Positions 34,885-41,145 of a DNA stretch of 41,145 nucleotides are shown here, piece by piece. The notes beneath the pieces are model-generated. The model was not told the DNA's origin, made no database searches, and worked only from the letters and a program-made list of their open reading frames with translations. The stretch comes from a virus, in IMG/VR virus record IMGVR_UViG_3300035670_000510, positions 1 to 41,145 of that record. The stretch is one strand, 5' to 3'. The position numbers and the translations under genes are program-made. Every line of letters begins with the position of its first letter. Within the stretch, counting starts at the first letter, position 1.

Positions 34885-35383
34885 AATTAAAAGAGCAGGC
34901 AACTCTACTACAAAAAGTGGTAGAGTAGTCTCTACTTTCTCAGTTCCATGTCCTAAATGTAAAAGAGAAAGAATAATTAAAAGACAACAACATGCACTAA
35001 ACCATATAGATAAATTGTGTAGATTTTGTTCAAGCAAAGATAATCACCCACAAGGGGAGCACAACGGGGTTAGGGTATCCTGGTGGAATAAATATAAATT
35101 AGGAGCTTCCTATAGAAGTATAGTATGGAACCTAAGTCTAGAAGATGCCGTAGAAGTGCTAGAAAATCAAGAGTGGAAATGCGCACTAACTGGTTTAGAC
35201 CTTATATGTAATGGTGATCTAGATTCCATCACAGCTTCACTAGATAGGATCGACAACTCAAAAGGCTATATTTTAGGTAATATACAGTTTGTACATAAAG
35301 AGGTAAATATGATGAGAGGTACTCTAGATTTAAATAGATTTACCGAATTATGTAAGCTTATTAGTGATAAAGTGAAGTGGTAG
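34871..35383 (+). CDS. HNH endonuclease-like protein, 170 aa, GTG start
   Basis: GTG at 34871 overlaps the previous gene by 14 bases. A CxxC pair ('VPCPKCKRE') and a second ('LCRFCSS') form zinc knuckles. The core 'WKCALTGLDL', 'SLDRIDNSKGYILGNIQFVH' and 'HKEVNMMRG' has the HNH arrangement found in phage-borne nucleases (Asp-Arg-Ile-Asp in place of the first His). It may be a free-standing homing endonuclease that entered the basic-protein cluster, as the flanking genes are otherwise alike. Cleavage specificity is unknown. Confidence 0.82.
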   Translation: MLSGEIKRAGNSTTKSGRVVSTFSVPCPKCKRERIIKRQQHALNHIDKLCRFCSSKDNHPQGEHNGVRVSWWNKYKLGASYRSIVWNLSLEDAVEVLENQEWKCALTGLDLICNGDLDSITASLDRIDNSKGYILGNIQFVHKEVNMMRGTLDLNRFTELCKLISDKVKW

Positions 35384-35384
35384 T

Positions 35385-35654
35385 ATGGAAGCCATTGCTG
35401 TTGCCGTTATCGCTGCCGTAGGTGGAATCTTAGCTGCTTTGGTTCAAAAGGGCAGGAAAGAGAACAAAGAAGATCACAATGTTGTTGCAGGTCTTCTGTC
35501 TAAGGTGAAAGATGATATAATTGACTTGCATCATAAAATAGACCATGTAGATGAACAGGTTGACAAAGTTGATGATAAATTAGATGGGCACATTGATTGG
35601 CACATGAAGAAGATCGAAAAAGAAAAGTCCCAAAGAAGGAGACAGTCACAATGA
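35385..35654 (+). CDS. Membrane-anchored coiled-coil protein, 89 aa
   Basis: ATG lies one base after the HNH stop. Residues 2-20 form a hydrophobic segment ('AIAVAVIAAVGGILAALV') followed by a basic stretch and a coiled-coil helix with heptad Val/Leu/Ile ('LSKVKDDIIDLHHKIDHVDE', 'VDKVDDKLDGHIDWH'). The tail is Lys/Arg-rich. Topology resembles small Rz-like or holin-associated proteins, but no match is certain. Confidence 0.72.
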   Translation: MEAIAVAVIAAVGGILAALVQKGRKENKEDHNVVAGLLSKVKDDIIDLHHKIDHVDEQVDKVDDKLDGHIDWHMKKIEKEKSQRRRQSQ

Positions 35655-35809
35655 TGAAAAAAGAAAAAGGAATGCCAGCTAAAAAGAATGGCATGAAAAA
35701 GGCTTCGGCCAAAAAATATACTGCAAAAAAAGGGTCAGGTATGACAGCTGCGCAAAAGAAGCTCCCTCCCTTTATTCAGAAAGCGATCATGAAGAAAAAG
35801 GGCAAGTAA
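35651..35809 (+). CDS. Very basic small protein, 52 aa
   Basis: ATG at 35651 (ATGA overlap) with AAGGAG upstream is preferred over the long TTG-started frame at 35597 inside the previous gene. The protein is Lys/Met/Ala-rich ('KKNGMKKASAKKYTAKKGSG', 'AAQKKLPPFIQKAIMKK'). It is part of the run of tiny basic proteins and probably binds nucleic acid. No family is named. Confidence 0.65.
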   Translation: MMKKEKGMPAKKNGMKKASAKKYTAKKGSGMTAAQKKLPPFIQKAIMKKKGK

Positions 35810-35810
35810 A

Positions 35811-36023
35811 ATGGCTGCCAAGAAAAAAGATGACAAATGGATTCAGGGTGCAATTAAAAGACCCGGTGCCTTTACCGCAAAAGCTAAGAAGGCAAAGAAG
35901 TCAGTTGCAGGTTACGCTGCTGCTGTAACAAAGAATCCAGAGCGCTACAGTAAGACTACAGTTCGCCAAGCAAATCTAGCAAAGACACTTAGAAAGATTT
36001 CTGCTAAAAGAAAGAAAAAATAA
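35811..36023 (+). CDS. Basic small protein, 70 aa
   Basis: ATG lies one base after the previous stop. Lys/Ala-rich with conserved-looking 'KWIQGAIKRPGAFTAKAKKA' and 'NPERYSKTTVRQANLAKTLR'. The 'GAIKRPGAFTAKAK' segment recurs in small phage- and virus-encoded proteins of unknown function. The stop overlaps the next ATG. Confidence 0.72.
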   Translation: MAAKKKDDKWIQGAIKRPGAFTAKAKKAKKSVAGYAAAVTKNPERYSKTTVRQANLAKTLRKISAKRKKK

Positions 36024-36202
36024 TGGCTAAGATGAATAAGCCAACCAAACCTGCCCTGTGGTCTGCAGCAAAGTCTCAGGCAAAAGCAAAGTTTGATGTG
36101 TATCCATCTGCATATGCAAATGCATGGGCTGCCAAGAAGTACAAGGCAATGGGTGGCACTTGGAAAACTGTTTCTACTAAGAAAGCAAGAAAGAAAAAAT
36201 AA
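36023..36202 (+). CDS. DUF5872-like small basic protein, 59 aa
   Basis: ATG at 36023 overlaps the previous stop (TAATG). 'KFDVYPSAYANAWAAKKYKA' followed by 'MGGTW' is the DUF5872-type motif of large DNA viruses and phages, with a Lys-rich tail. It fits the theme of the cluster. Codons are GC-richer than the average of the window. The function of this domain is not known to me. Confidence 0.75.
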   Translation: MAKMNKPTKPALWSAAKSQAKAKFDVYPSAYANAWAAKKYKAMGGTWKTVSTKKARKKK

Positions 36203-36477
36203 TGGCTGGTCCTAAAGGCGTTGGTCTTACCAAATGGTTTAACCAAAGATGGGTTAATATAGGTGCGCCAAAAAAGAATGGTAAGTGGCAGCCTTGTGGG
36301 ACTTCTGGTTCTGGAAAATCTGGATATGCAAAGTGTGTCCCAGTAGCAAAAGCAAATTCTATGAGCGCAGCACAGAGAAAGAGTGCAGTTCAAAGAAAAA
36401 GAAAATCAGGAACTCCACAAAAAGGTGTCAAGGGTCAAGCTCCAAAAAATGTAGCTACATTTAAAAAGAAAAAATAA
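36202..36477 (+). CDS. DUF6321-like basic protein, 91 aa
   Basis: ATG overlaps the previous stop. 'GLTKWFNQRWVNIGAPKKNG' and 'KCVPVAKANSMSAAQRKSAV' with 'QRKRKSG' match a small viral domain that occurs beside DUF5872-like proteins. Two Cys ('WQPCG' and 'YAKCV') may bind metal. The C-terminus is Lys-rich. A nucleic-acid role is inferred from composition. Confidence 0.75.
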   Translation: MAGPKGVGLTKWFNQRWVNIGAPKKNGKWQPCGTSGSGKSGYAKCVPVAKANSMSAAQRKSAVQRKRKSGTPQKGVKGQAPKNVATFKKKK

Positions 36478-36693
36478 ATGTCAGAAGAAAATCAATTTAG
36501 TGGCTTTATGCCAATGATTGGTCAAGTGCATCTTACTCAGGAGATGCCTATGATCGATACAGAGGGTGGACTTGTAACCGCTCATACTTTAACTCTTACA
36601 AGCAAAGACGGCAAAGAGTTTGTTTTTAGTATAAGCAACCATGATTTAATGAGATTGTCTTTTTTAATACACAAAGTAATTAGTATGGACTAG
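36478..36693 (+). CDS. Hypothetical protein, 71 aa
   Basis: ATG follows the previous stop directly. Unlike its neighbours it is not basic: a beta-rich protein ('MPMIGQVHLTQEMPMIDTEG', 'LTLTSKDGKEFVFSIS') ending in a helix ('HDLMRLSFLIHKVI'). It ends the cluster before the promoter at 36697. No family is recognised. Confidence 0.65.
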   Translation: MSEENQFSGFMPMIGQVHLTQEMPMIDTEGGLVTAHTLTLTSKDGKEFVFSISNHDLMRLSFLIHKVISMD

Positions 36694-36696
36694 TTT

Positions 36697-36725
36697 TTGT
36701 ACATTGTGTTTTTAAATGGTATACT
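36697..36725 (+). promoter_or_regulatory. Strong sigma70-type promoter with extended -10
   Basis: TTGTAC (36697-36702) and TATACT (36720-36725), 17-base spacer, with TGG just before the -10. The start is near 36732; AAGGAA precedes ATG 36754. It would drive the membrane, glycan and lysis genes. Confidence 0.82.
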
Positions 36726-36753
36726 ATATTATCTTTTAGTGTAAGGAAATATA

Positions 36754-36993
36754 ATGAGCGAGCAAACTTGGACTTGGCTTTTATTCTTGATGGAATTAAT
36801 TGGTGTATATGGAAGCTATCAAGTGGGAAATAAAAAATGGTATGGCCATTTAATAGTGGCTCTTCACTCATTACCTTGGGTGGTTTACTCCTTGGTGTTT
36901 GATAAGCCAGGATTTTTAGCCATGTGGGCGCTTTGGCAGTTAGTTCACTGGAGAAATATGTGGAAGTGGAAAAAAGATGATCTTACAGCCTAA
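36754..36993 (+). CDS. Small multi-span membrane protein, 79 aa
   Basis: Trp-rich with two or three hydrophobic helices: 'TWTWLLFLMELIGVYGSY', 'HLIVALHSLPWVVYSLVF' and 'FLAMWALWQLVHW', and a basic end. The first gene of the promoter's operon. Its size and topology allow a holin role for the endolysin at the operon's end, although PnuC-like fragments have a similar Trp pattern. Unknown function. Confidence 0.72.
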   Translation: MSEQTWTWLLFLMELIGVYGSYQVGNKKWYGHLIVALHSLPWVVYSLVFDKPGFLAMWALWQLVHWRNMWKWKKDDLTA

Positions 36994-37687
36994 AGTATCG
37001 GTCATTCTAACTTGTTACAATAGACCTCAATATTTAAATGAGTGTATTGATTCAGTAATAAATCAGACTTACCAAAATTGGGAGCTGATAATAATGGATG
37101 ATAACTCTTCTGATCAAATAACAAGAGATATCATTAATTCATATAATGATGAAAGAATTATAAAAGTTTTTGGAAGCATATCTGAAGAAGATAGATTTAA
37201 GACAGCGCGATATGCAACGCTAATTAACGAAGCGTTCCCTTTAACCTCTGGAGATTACATTACATACCTAGTTGATGATGATGTATATTACCCTGAAAGA
37301 TTGGAAATTCTTGTTGATTATGTATTAAAAAATCCAACTCATCATGTTATATATCATCCTCTTGAAAACATAGACGCTTCAGGAGGAGGTGCTGGAGTAA
37401 GGGGAATCAAGGGCATTCTAGACGGAAAGACTGACGATACTCAAGCTTTTAATTATGTAGATCACAACATGGTAATGCACACAAGGCAAGCATTTATTGA
37501 CGCAAATGGCTGGTATGATGACCCTGGAGTTTGGGGTGGAGCAGACGCTTACTTTTGGAGAAGGCTTAATGAAGCTGGTTATTTATTCCATCCAGTTGGC
37601 GATAATGAAAAACCACTTGCAGGCAAAAGGTATCATGAGACCAACCTTCAAGCTAGGTTAGTACGTGGAGAATTTTTTCCTAAATAA
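36977..37687 (+). CDS. Family 2 glycosyltransferase, 236 aa
   Basis: A GT2 enzyme with 'KVSVILTCYNRPQYLNECID' at the N-terminus, 'IMDDNSSD', then 'YITYLVDDDVYYPERLEIL' with the DDD metal site, and 'WGGADAYFWRRLNEAG' in the C-terminal acceptor part. ATG lies within the last 17 bases of the membrane gene. It transfers a sugar to an unknown acceptor. Confidence 0.9.
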   Translation: MILQPKVSVILTCYNRPQYLNECIDSVINQTYQNWELIIMDDNSSDQITRDIINSYNDERIIKVFGSISEEDRFKTARYATLINEAFPLTSGDYITYLVDDDVYYPERLEILVDYVLKNPTHHVIYHPLENIDASGGGAGVRGIKGILDGKTDDTQAFNYVDHNMVMHTRQAFIDANGWYDDPGVWGGADAYFWRRLNEAGYLFHPVGDNEKPLAGKRYHETNLQARLVRGEFFPK

Positions 37688-37689
37688 AT

Positions 37690-38364
37690 ATGAATCAATA
37701 TCCAATATTTATAAATTGTAGAGACAGATTTACCACCACCTTTCAACTCGTCAGTTGGCTTGAGTCTATTGGTCAAGAAAATATTTATTTAATAGACAAT
37801 GACTCTCAGTATGAACCACTGCTTGATTGGTATAAAAGAATAAACCATAATGTTATTTATCTAAATACAAATGGTGGACACATAGCTCCATGGAGTCATG
37901 GGGTGGTAGAAAAATATGCTCGTGATAATTATTACATTGTTAGTGATCCAGATATCCTACCAACAGAAGAGTGTCCACAAGATGCAATAGATTATTTTAA
38001 GCATTTATTAGATAAGTATGATTCAAGGACAAAGTGTGGATTTGGTTTAAAAATTGACGATATACCAGATACATTTGCTTTTAAAAGTAAAGTTTTACAA
38101 CATGAGTCTCAATACCATAATTGGATAGGTCCAGAGCCGTCAATATTGTTTGCTCCAATCGATACAACGTTCGCCTTGTATAGGCCAGGTTCTGGTCCTG
38201 ATATTAGCGCAAGTATTAGAACAAAAGAACCGTATTTATGTAGACATATGCCCTGGTATGTAGACTCATCAAACCCAGGAGATGAAGAAGAGTATTATGT
38301 TTCTAGGGCAGATCAATCAGTAAATAGTTGGTCTCACAAAAAAGCTCCACATTGGCTGGCATAA
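37690..38364 (+). CDS. Glycosyltransferase-like protein, 224 aa
   Basis: 'PIFINCRDRFTTTFQLVSWL' and 'IYLIDNDSQYEPLLDWY' represent the donor-binding half of a GT2-like fold. 'YIVSDPDILPTEECPQDAID' supplies a D-x-D site, and 'FALYRPG' and 'EPYLCRHMPWYVD' follow. It resembles enzymes of the surface-glycan type. A role in decorating a virion or host glycan is inferred from the surrounding genes. Confidence 0.82.
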   Translation: MNQYPIFINCRDRFTTTFQLVSWLESIGQENIYLIDNDSQYEPLLDWYKRINHNVIYLNTNGGHIAPWSHGVVEKYARDNYYIVSDPDILPTEECPQDAIDYFKHLLDKYDSRTKCGFGLKIDDIPDTFAFKSKVLQHESQYHNWIGPEPSILFAPIDTTFALYRPGSGPDISASIRTKEPYLCRHMPWYVDSSNPGDEEEYYVSRADQSVNSWSHKKAPHWLA

Positions 38365-38366
38365 TT

Positions 38367-39053
38367 ATGCAGTTTAGTGTAGTTATACCAACAATAGGTA
38401 AAGATAATATGATTGAAAACCTTGTTGAGCAAATAACAAGAATCAATGATGTTAATTTAAGCAAAATAATAGTATTAGATAACGGAGCACACCGTAACAC
38501 TATTGACAGACTGAGTCAAAATCCTATAGTAGAAATAGTCAGCTGTATATCTCTTGGAATATATACAATGTGGAATATTGGAATTAAGAAATGTTTAGAA
38601 GAAAATCCAGATCAAATTATCTGCATCTTTAATGATGATATTGTTATCGATGAAAAACCAAATTGGTTTAATGATTTATTTATTCCTTTTTCAGAAGAAG
38701 ACGTTTGGGCAACGTGTGCTAACTATTCAGATTTTGTGGGTGAAAAATATTATATCGAAGTATCTGGAACTTTTAAGGATAATGGTTTTGGTGGCTTTTG
38801 TTTTGCAGTAACTTCTAACGCTTACAAAAGCGGTTTACCATTTTTTGATGAAAAATATAATTGGTGGTATGGTGACGATGATTTTGTTCATTCTATTCAT
38901 CATATGAATAAAAAAGTTACCTTGTCTACAGAAGCTAGAATAAATCATATAAATGGTGGATCTCAATCCGTAGTGCAGTACAGTGATGACTTTAATAGAA
39001 GAGTGGAAAAAGATAGAATTTACTATATGGATAAGTGGCATGCTAGAGTATAA
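38367..39053 (+). CDS. Family 2 glycosyltransferase, 228 aa
   Basis: ATG at 38367 follows the previous stop and is preferred over a GTG- or ATG-like start within the previous gene. 'MQFSVVIPTIGKDNMIENLV', 'IIVLDNGAH' and 'ICIFNDDIVIDEKPNW' show the N-terminal strand, Asp and DD metal sites. 'WWYGDDDFVHSIH' is the C-terminal acceptor-side Asp motif. The third of three consecutive glycosyltransferases. Confidence 0.87.
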   Translation: MQFSVVIPTIGKDNMIENLVEQITRINDVNLSKIIVLDNGAHRNTIDRLSQNPIVEIVSCISLGIYTMWNIGIKKCLEENPDQIICIFNDDIVIDEKPNWFNDLFIPFSEEDVWATCANYSDFVGEKYYIEVSGTFKDNGFGGFCFAVTSNAYKSGLPFFDEKYNWWYGDDDFVHSIHHMNKKVTLSTEARINHINGGSQSVVQYSDDFNRRVEKDRIYYMDKWHARV

Positions 39054-39804
39054 AATTAATAATGATTTTTCTATTGCGGTTGCACACCACAACACTGTTA
39101 ACTACCCACTATTAGAAAGTCCATACATTAGTATATGCAATGCAGAAGGTGGACAAAAGCCACCAGGATTTGAAATATATGACGTTGATTTTTCTGATAA
39201 TATTTCTAGCAAAAACAAAACGTATTGTGAACTAAGTGTTTTATATTCTTTATGGAAGCAAGAATTAATATCAGATACATTTGGACTAGCCCATTATAGA
39301 AGGTTATTTTGTCTAGATAATACATATGGTTCTTTTGATGTTGTTGTTAAGAGTTTTTCAGAAAGGCACGATTTTGCCCTAAGGCAATTGCAGTACATGA
39401 AAGATTATAATGGATCAGTAATTGTTGGTTATACTGGTTTAGTTGGTGGTTCAATATGGAATCAGTTTAAGATAACTCATCCAGATTTATTTCCATTTTT
39501 TGCCTACGCTTCAGAAAAATTTGGTCTACTGTATCCAGAAATGCAAAATCCTATATCATTTTTTCAAAATAACGCCCACTTAAATCACTGTAATATGTTT
39601 ATAGCTCCTAAAGAAGTTGTAAATCATTGGTGTTCTATCATATTTAATTTTTTAGAAAATATTGAGGCTGAGGCACCGAAAGAATTAGACCCATATTCCA
39701 TGAGGTGGGCAGGGTTTTTTTCTGAAAGATTTTTCACATATTTTATAAATTCAATTCAAGACAAAATTAATGTTTTGATAAAGCCAATAATTCTATTTGA
39801 ATAG
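39040..39804 (+). CDS. DUF4422 family protein (capsule/O-glycan-type transferase)
   Basis: ATG at 39040 overlaps the previous gene by 14 bases and starts 'MLEYKINNDFSIAVAHHNT'; a longer start at 38983 lies inside it. 'YCELSVLYSLWKQE' and 'GLAHYRRLF' are the marks of DUF4422, a domain of polysaccharide biosynthesis proteins. 'NHCNMFIAPKEVVNHW' follows near the end. Its partners suggest a phage-encoded glycan-modifying set. Confidence 0.85.
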   Translation: MLEYKINNDFSIAVAHHNTVNYPLLESPYISICNAEGGQKPPGFEIYDVDFSDNISSKNKTYCELSVLYSLWKQELISDTFGLAHYRRLFCLDNTYGSFDVVVKSFSERHDFALRQLQYMKDYNGSVIVGYTGLVGGSIWNQFKITHPDLFPFFAYASEKFGLLYPEMQNPISFFQNNAHLNHCNMFIAPKEVVNHWCSIIFNFLENIEAEAPKELDPYSMRWAGFFSERFFTYFINSIQDKINVLIKPIILFE

Positions 39805-40375
39805 AAAGAGTTTTAATTTGTTATTGTTTAATTCTAAATTTGAAATGTTAAAACATTTTTGCTATCAGTATGATGACCAAGAAAATTTAGCTTTAGAATT
39901 TGGTGTTTTTTCTGGTCAATCTATTTCTGTTATTAGATCTTCTTATTCTGGTCCTGTTTTTGGTTTTGATTCTTTTGATGGACTTCCGGAGTTTTGGAGA
40001 GAGGGTTACGATGTAGGGCATTTTAAGGCAGAAAACATTCCAAATATAGATGGAGTAAAAATAGTTGTTGGTTTATTTCAAGATACTTTAAAAAATTTTT
40101 TAAACAAATTGCAAAATAAAATTAAAATTGTTCATTTTGACGCAGACTTATATTCATCAACAATATACTGTTTAGAGTCTATATGTGACTATTTACACCC
40201 TGAATGTTTATTTATATTTGACGAATATCATAACTATCCTGGTTGGGAACAGCATGAATATAAAGCATTTAATGAGTGGCTGCAAAATAATCCAAAGTTT
40301 TCTGCGACAAAATTAGCAGAAGTAGAGAGTGACGAACAAGTTGCTTTCCTTATTACTATTAACGATAGGAGATAG
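39797..40375 (+). CDS. TylF-like SAM-dependent methyltransferase
   Basis: A class I methyltransferase of about 185-192 residues. 'ALEFGVFSGQSISVIRSSY' is motif I, 'GFDSFDGLPEFWREGYDVGH' is the FDSFxGLP signature of TylF/macrocin O-methyltransferases, and 'IVHFDADLYSSTIYCL' is motif post-II. 'FIFDEYHNYPGWEQHE' is the metal/acid site. The start is uncertain: TTG at 39797 or TTG at 39818, which lies at better spacing from AGAAAGAG. It may methylate a sugar transferred by the upstream enzymes. Confidence 0.88.
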   Translation: MNRKSFNLLLFNSKFEMLKHFCYQYDDQENLALEFGVFSGQSISVIRSSYSGPVFGFDSFDGLPEFWREGYDVGHFKAENIPNIDGVKIVVGLFQDTLKNFLNKLQNKIKIVHFDADLYSSTIYCLESICDYLHPECLFIFDEYHNYPGWEQHEYKAFNEWLQNNPKFSATKLAEVESDEQVAFLITINDRR

Positions 40376-40408
40376 TATGAAGATAACAAAAAGGAGAAAA
40401 AAAGAAAA

Positions 40409-41145
40409 ATGGGTATTTTAAATAAAAAAGGTGGCAATCACCCAGTAGCCAAGATGGTTCTACCAAAAGAGGTAGAAAAGGTTGGCAACGGTAAGTTAAC
40501 ACCTCAAATGATGAAGAAAGTTAAATGTGGTGGTGTAATGTGGAACGGCGCTGCAGATGCGTTTAACGCCCTCTATGATGCCGCTCTTGCTGCAGGACAT
40601 AAGCTTCGCAATATTGGTGATTATAGACCATTTGAGGGTCAGCTATCTATGTTTATGGACCGCTACGACCAAAAGCCAACAGGGCGTAAACCAGAAATTA
40701 CGAGAAATTACCAAGGTAAGACATGGTATCTTAAAAAAGGTAAGTCTCCTTCTGGAACACCTGGAACATCTAATCATGGTTTTGGTTTGGCGATTGACCT
40801 TGCAATAGATGTAAAGGGTAAAATTGTTTCTATCGGCGGAACAAAAGCATACGATTGGATGTGCGAAAACGCACCTAATTATGGATTCTATCTACAAGGT
40901 GCACCTACTCGTCCAGACGGAAAGCCAAATCCAGAATACGAAGCCTGGCACTGGCAGTACTGCATTGGAGACAAAGTAGCTCCTGCTCTTTCTGGATCAG
41001 CTCCTGCCCCAGTACCTGCACCTGCACCTGCACCTGCACCTGCACCTGCTGCAGAACAGAAAGCTGCAGATCCATCTAATGATAAAGTCTTGACAGTTGG
41101 CTCTAAAGGACCAGAGGTTGTTGAGCTTCAGAAGTTACTTAGAAA
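40409..41145 (+). CDS. Endolysin: VanY-type (M15) peptidase with Pro-Ala linker and peptidoglycan-binding start, 3'-truncated
   Basis: ATG at 40409 follows AAAGGAGAAA. The catalytic domain shows H123 and D130 in 'SNHGFGLAIDLA' and H181 in 'EAWHWQY', the zinc triad of D-Ala-D-Ala carboxypeptidase-like enzymes. 'RNIGDYRPFEGQLSMF' lies before it. A repetitive Pro-Ala linker (about residues 199-215) follows, then 'LTVGSKGPEVVELQKLL', the start of a PG_binding_1 domain. The gene runs off the right edge. It cleaves cell-wall peptide crosslinks at the end of infection. There is no signal peptide, so it needs a holin. Confidence 0.93.
   Translation, partial: MGILNKKGGNHPVAKMVLPKEVEKVGNGKLTPQMMKKVKCGGVMWNGAADAFNALYDAALAAGHKLRNIGDYRPFEGQLSMFMDRYDQKPTGRKPEITRNYQGKTWYLKKGKSPSGTPGTSNHGFGLAIDLAIDVKGKIVSIGGTKAYDWMCENAPNYGFYLQGAPTRPDGKPNPEYEAWHWQYCIGDKVAPALSGSAPAPVPAPAPAPAPAPAAEQKAADPSNDKVLTVGSKGPEVVELQKLLR
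41014..41049 (+). repeat. Six tandem ACCTGC hexamers coding the Pro-Ala linker
   Basis: Six exact copies of ACCTGC code for alternating Pro-Ala in the endolysin linker, preceded by imperfect copies. The near-perfect codon repetition (CCT GCA) suggests recent slippage expansion. Confidence 0.9.

Noticed and set aside
35597-35650. Extended TTG-start version of the basic protein at 35651
   Set aside because: The extra part lies in another frame of the coiled-coil gene, whereas ATG 35651 has an AAGGAG site and an ATGA overlap.
40378-40422. A 14-codon leader peptide overlapping the endolysin start
   Set aside because: It lacks a clear ribosome site and is mostly Lys/Arg from the A-rich AAGGAGAAA leader itself; no pairing structure was seen that would make it an attenuator.
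1-41145. Sequencing or assembly error as the cause of all six frame breaks
   Set aside because: Errors would not choose CGG each time. The bases before the CGG differ (A, G, T, T, T, A), there is no homopolymer, and CGG is otherwise almost absent in frame while common out of frame. Raw reads would settle it.
1-41145. tRNA genes, CRISPR arrays, insertion sequences or attachment sites
   Set aside because: Intergenic gaps are short and hold promoters, terminators and ribosome sites. I saw no cloverleaf-like sequence, no spaced direct repeats and no transposase.

Overview
This window looks like about 41 kb of a large, AT-rich, tailed double-stranded DNA bacteriophage genome. All but one gene lie on the plus strand and are tightly packed, with frequent ATGA or TAATG overlaps. 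The gene set (structural module, DnaB-type helicase, AEP primase, DnaE polymerase, dNTP supply, sigma-like factor, endolysin) is viral. ThyX, a B12-dependent monomeric ribonucleotide reductase, a Pyr_excise-type glycosylase and a VanY-type endolysin with a Pro-Ala linker would fit a low-GC actinobacterial host, but the host is an inference.

Layout. 1-9564: virion and tail genes, with four large mutually similar beta-rich proteins, a Gly/Tyr-rich structural protein and a small membrane-anchored protein. 9565-9708: promoter and terminator gap. 9709-18017: nucleotide metabolism and sugar genes (NrdJ, ThyX, dCMP deaminase, SNase, Pyr_excise, deoxyribosyltransferase-like, GT2, RmlB-like epimerase). 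18018-18360: a monocistronic 60-aa gene with its own promoter and terminator. 18361-33988: replication, repair and transcription (two glycosylation-type genes, EDxHD-like nuclease, helicase, two RecB/Cas4-like nucleases, HD protein, AEP primase, DnaE, PD-(D/E)XK nuclease, sigma-like factor, RNase H, dNMP kinase). One small reverse-strand gene sits at 29943-30131. 34060-36693: a run of very small, strongly basic proteins, with an HNH nuclease inserted. 36754-41145: membrane protein, three glycosyltransferases, a DUF4422 protein, a TylF-like methyltransferase and the 5' part of an endolysin.

Main observation. Six genes are each split into two reading frames by a +1 shift, and in all six the frame change falls exactly at an in-frame CGG triplet: positions 29, 2686, 25531, 29257, 30385 and 31103. 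Skipping the C (or reading CGGN as one unit) places a glycine there and restores conserved protein sequence. In DnaE and the RecB-like nuclease this glycine and its flanks are family-conserved. By hand scan the window holds roughly 95 CGG trinucleotides out of frame in genes but only seven in frame. The seventh (16257) is the only one that seems to be read as Arg. I found no frame disruption elsewhere. This suggests that CGG is a +1 frameshift (or four-base) codon in this phage and host, affecting two tail proteins, the replicative polymerase, two nucleases and the sigma-like factor. No tRNA gene was seen in the window.
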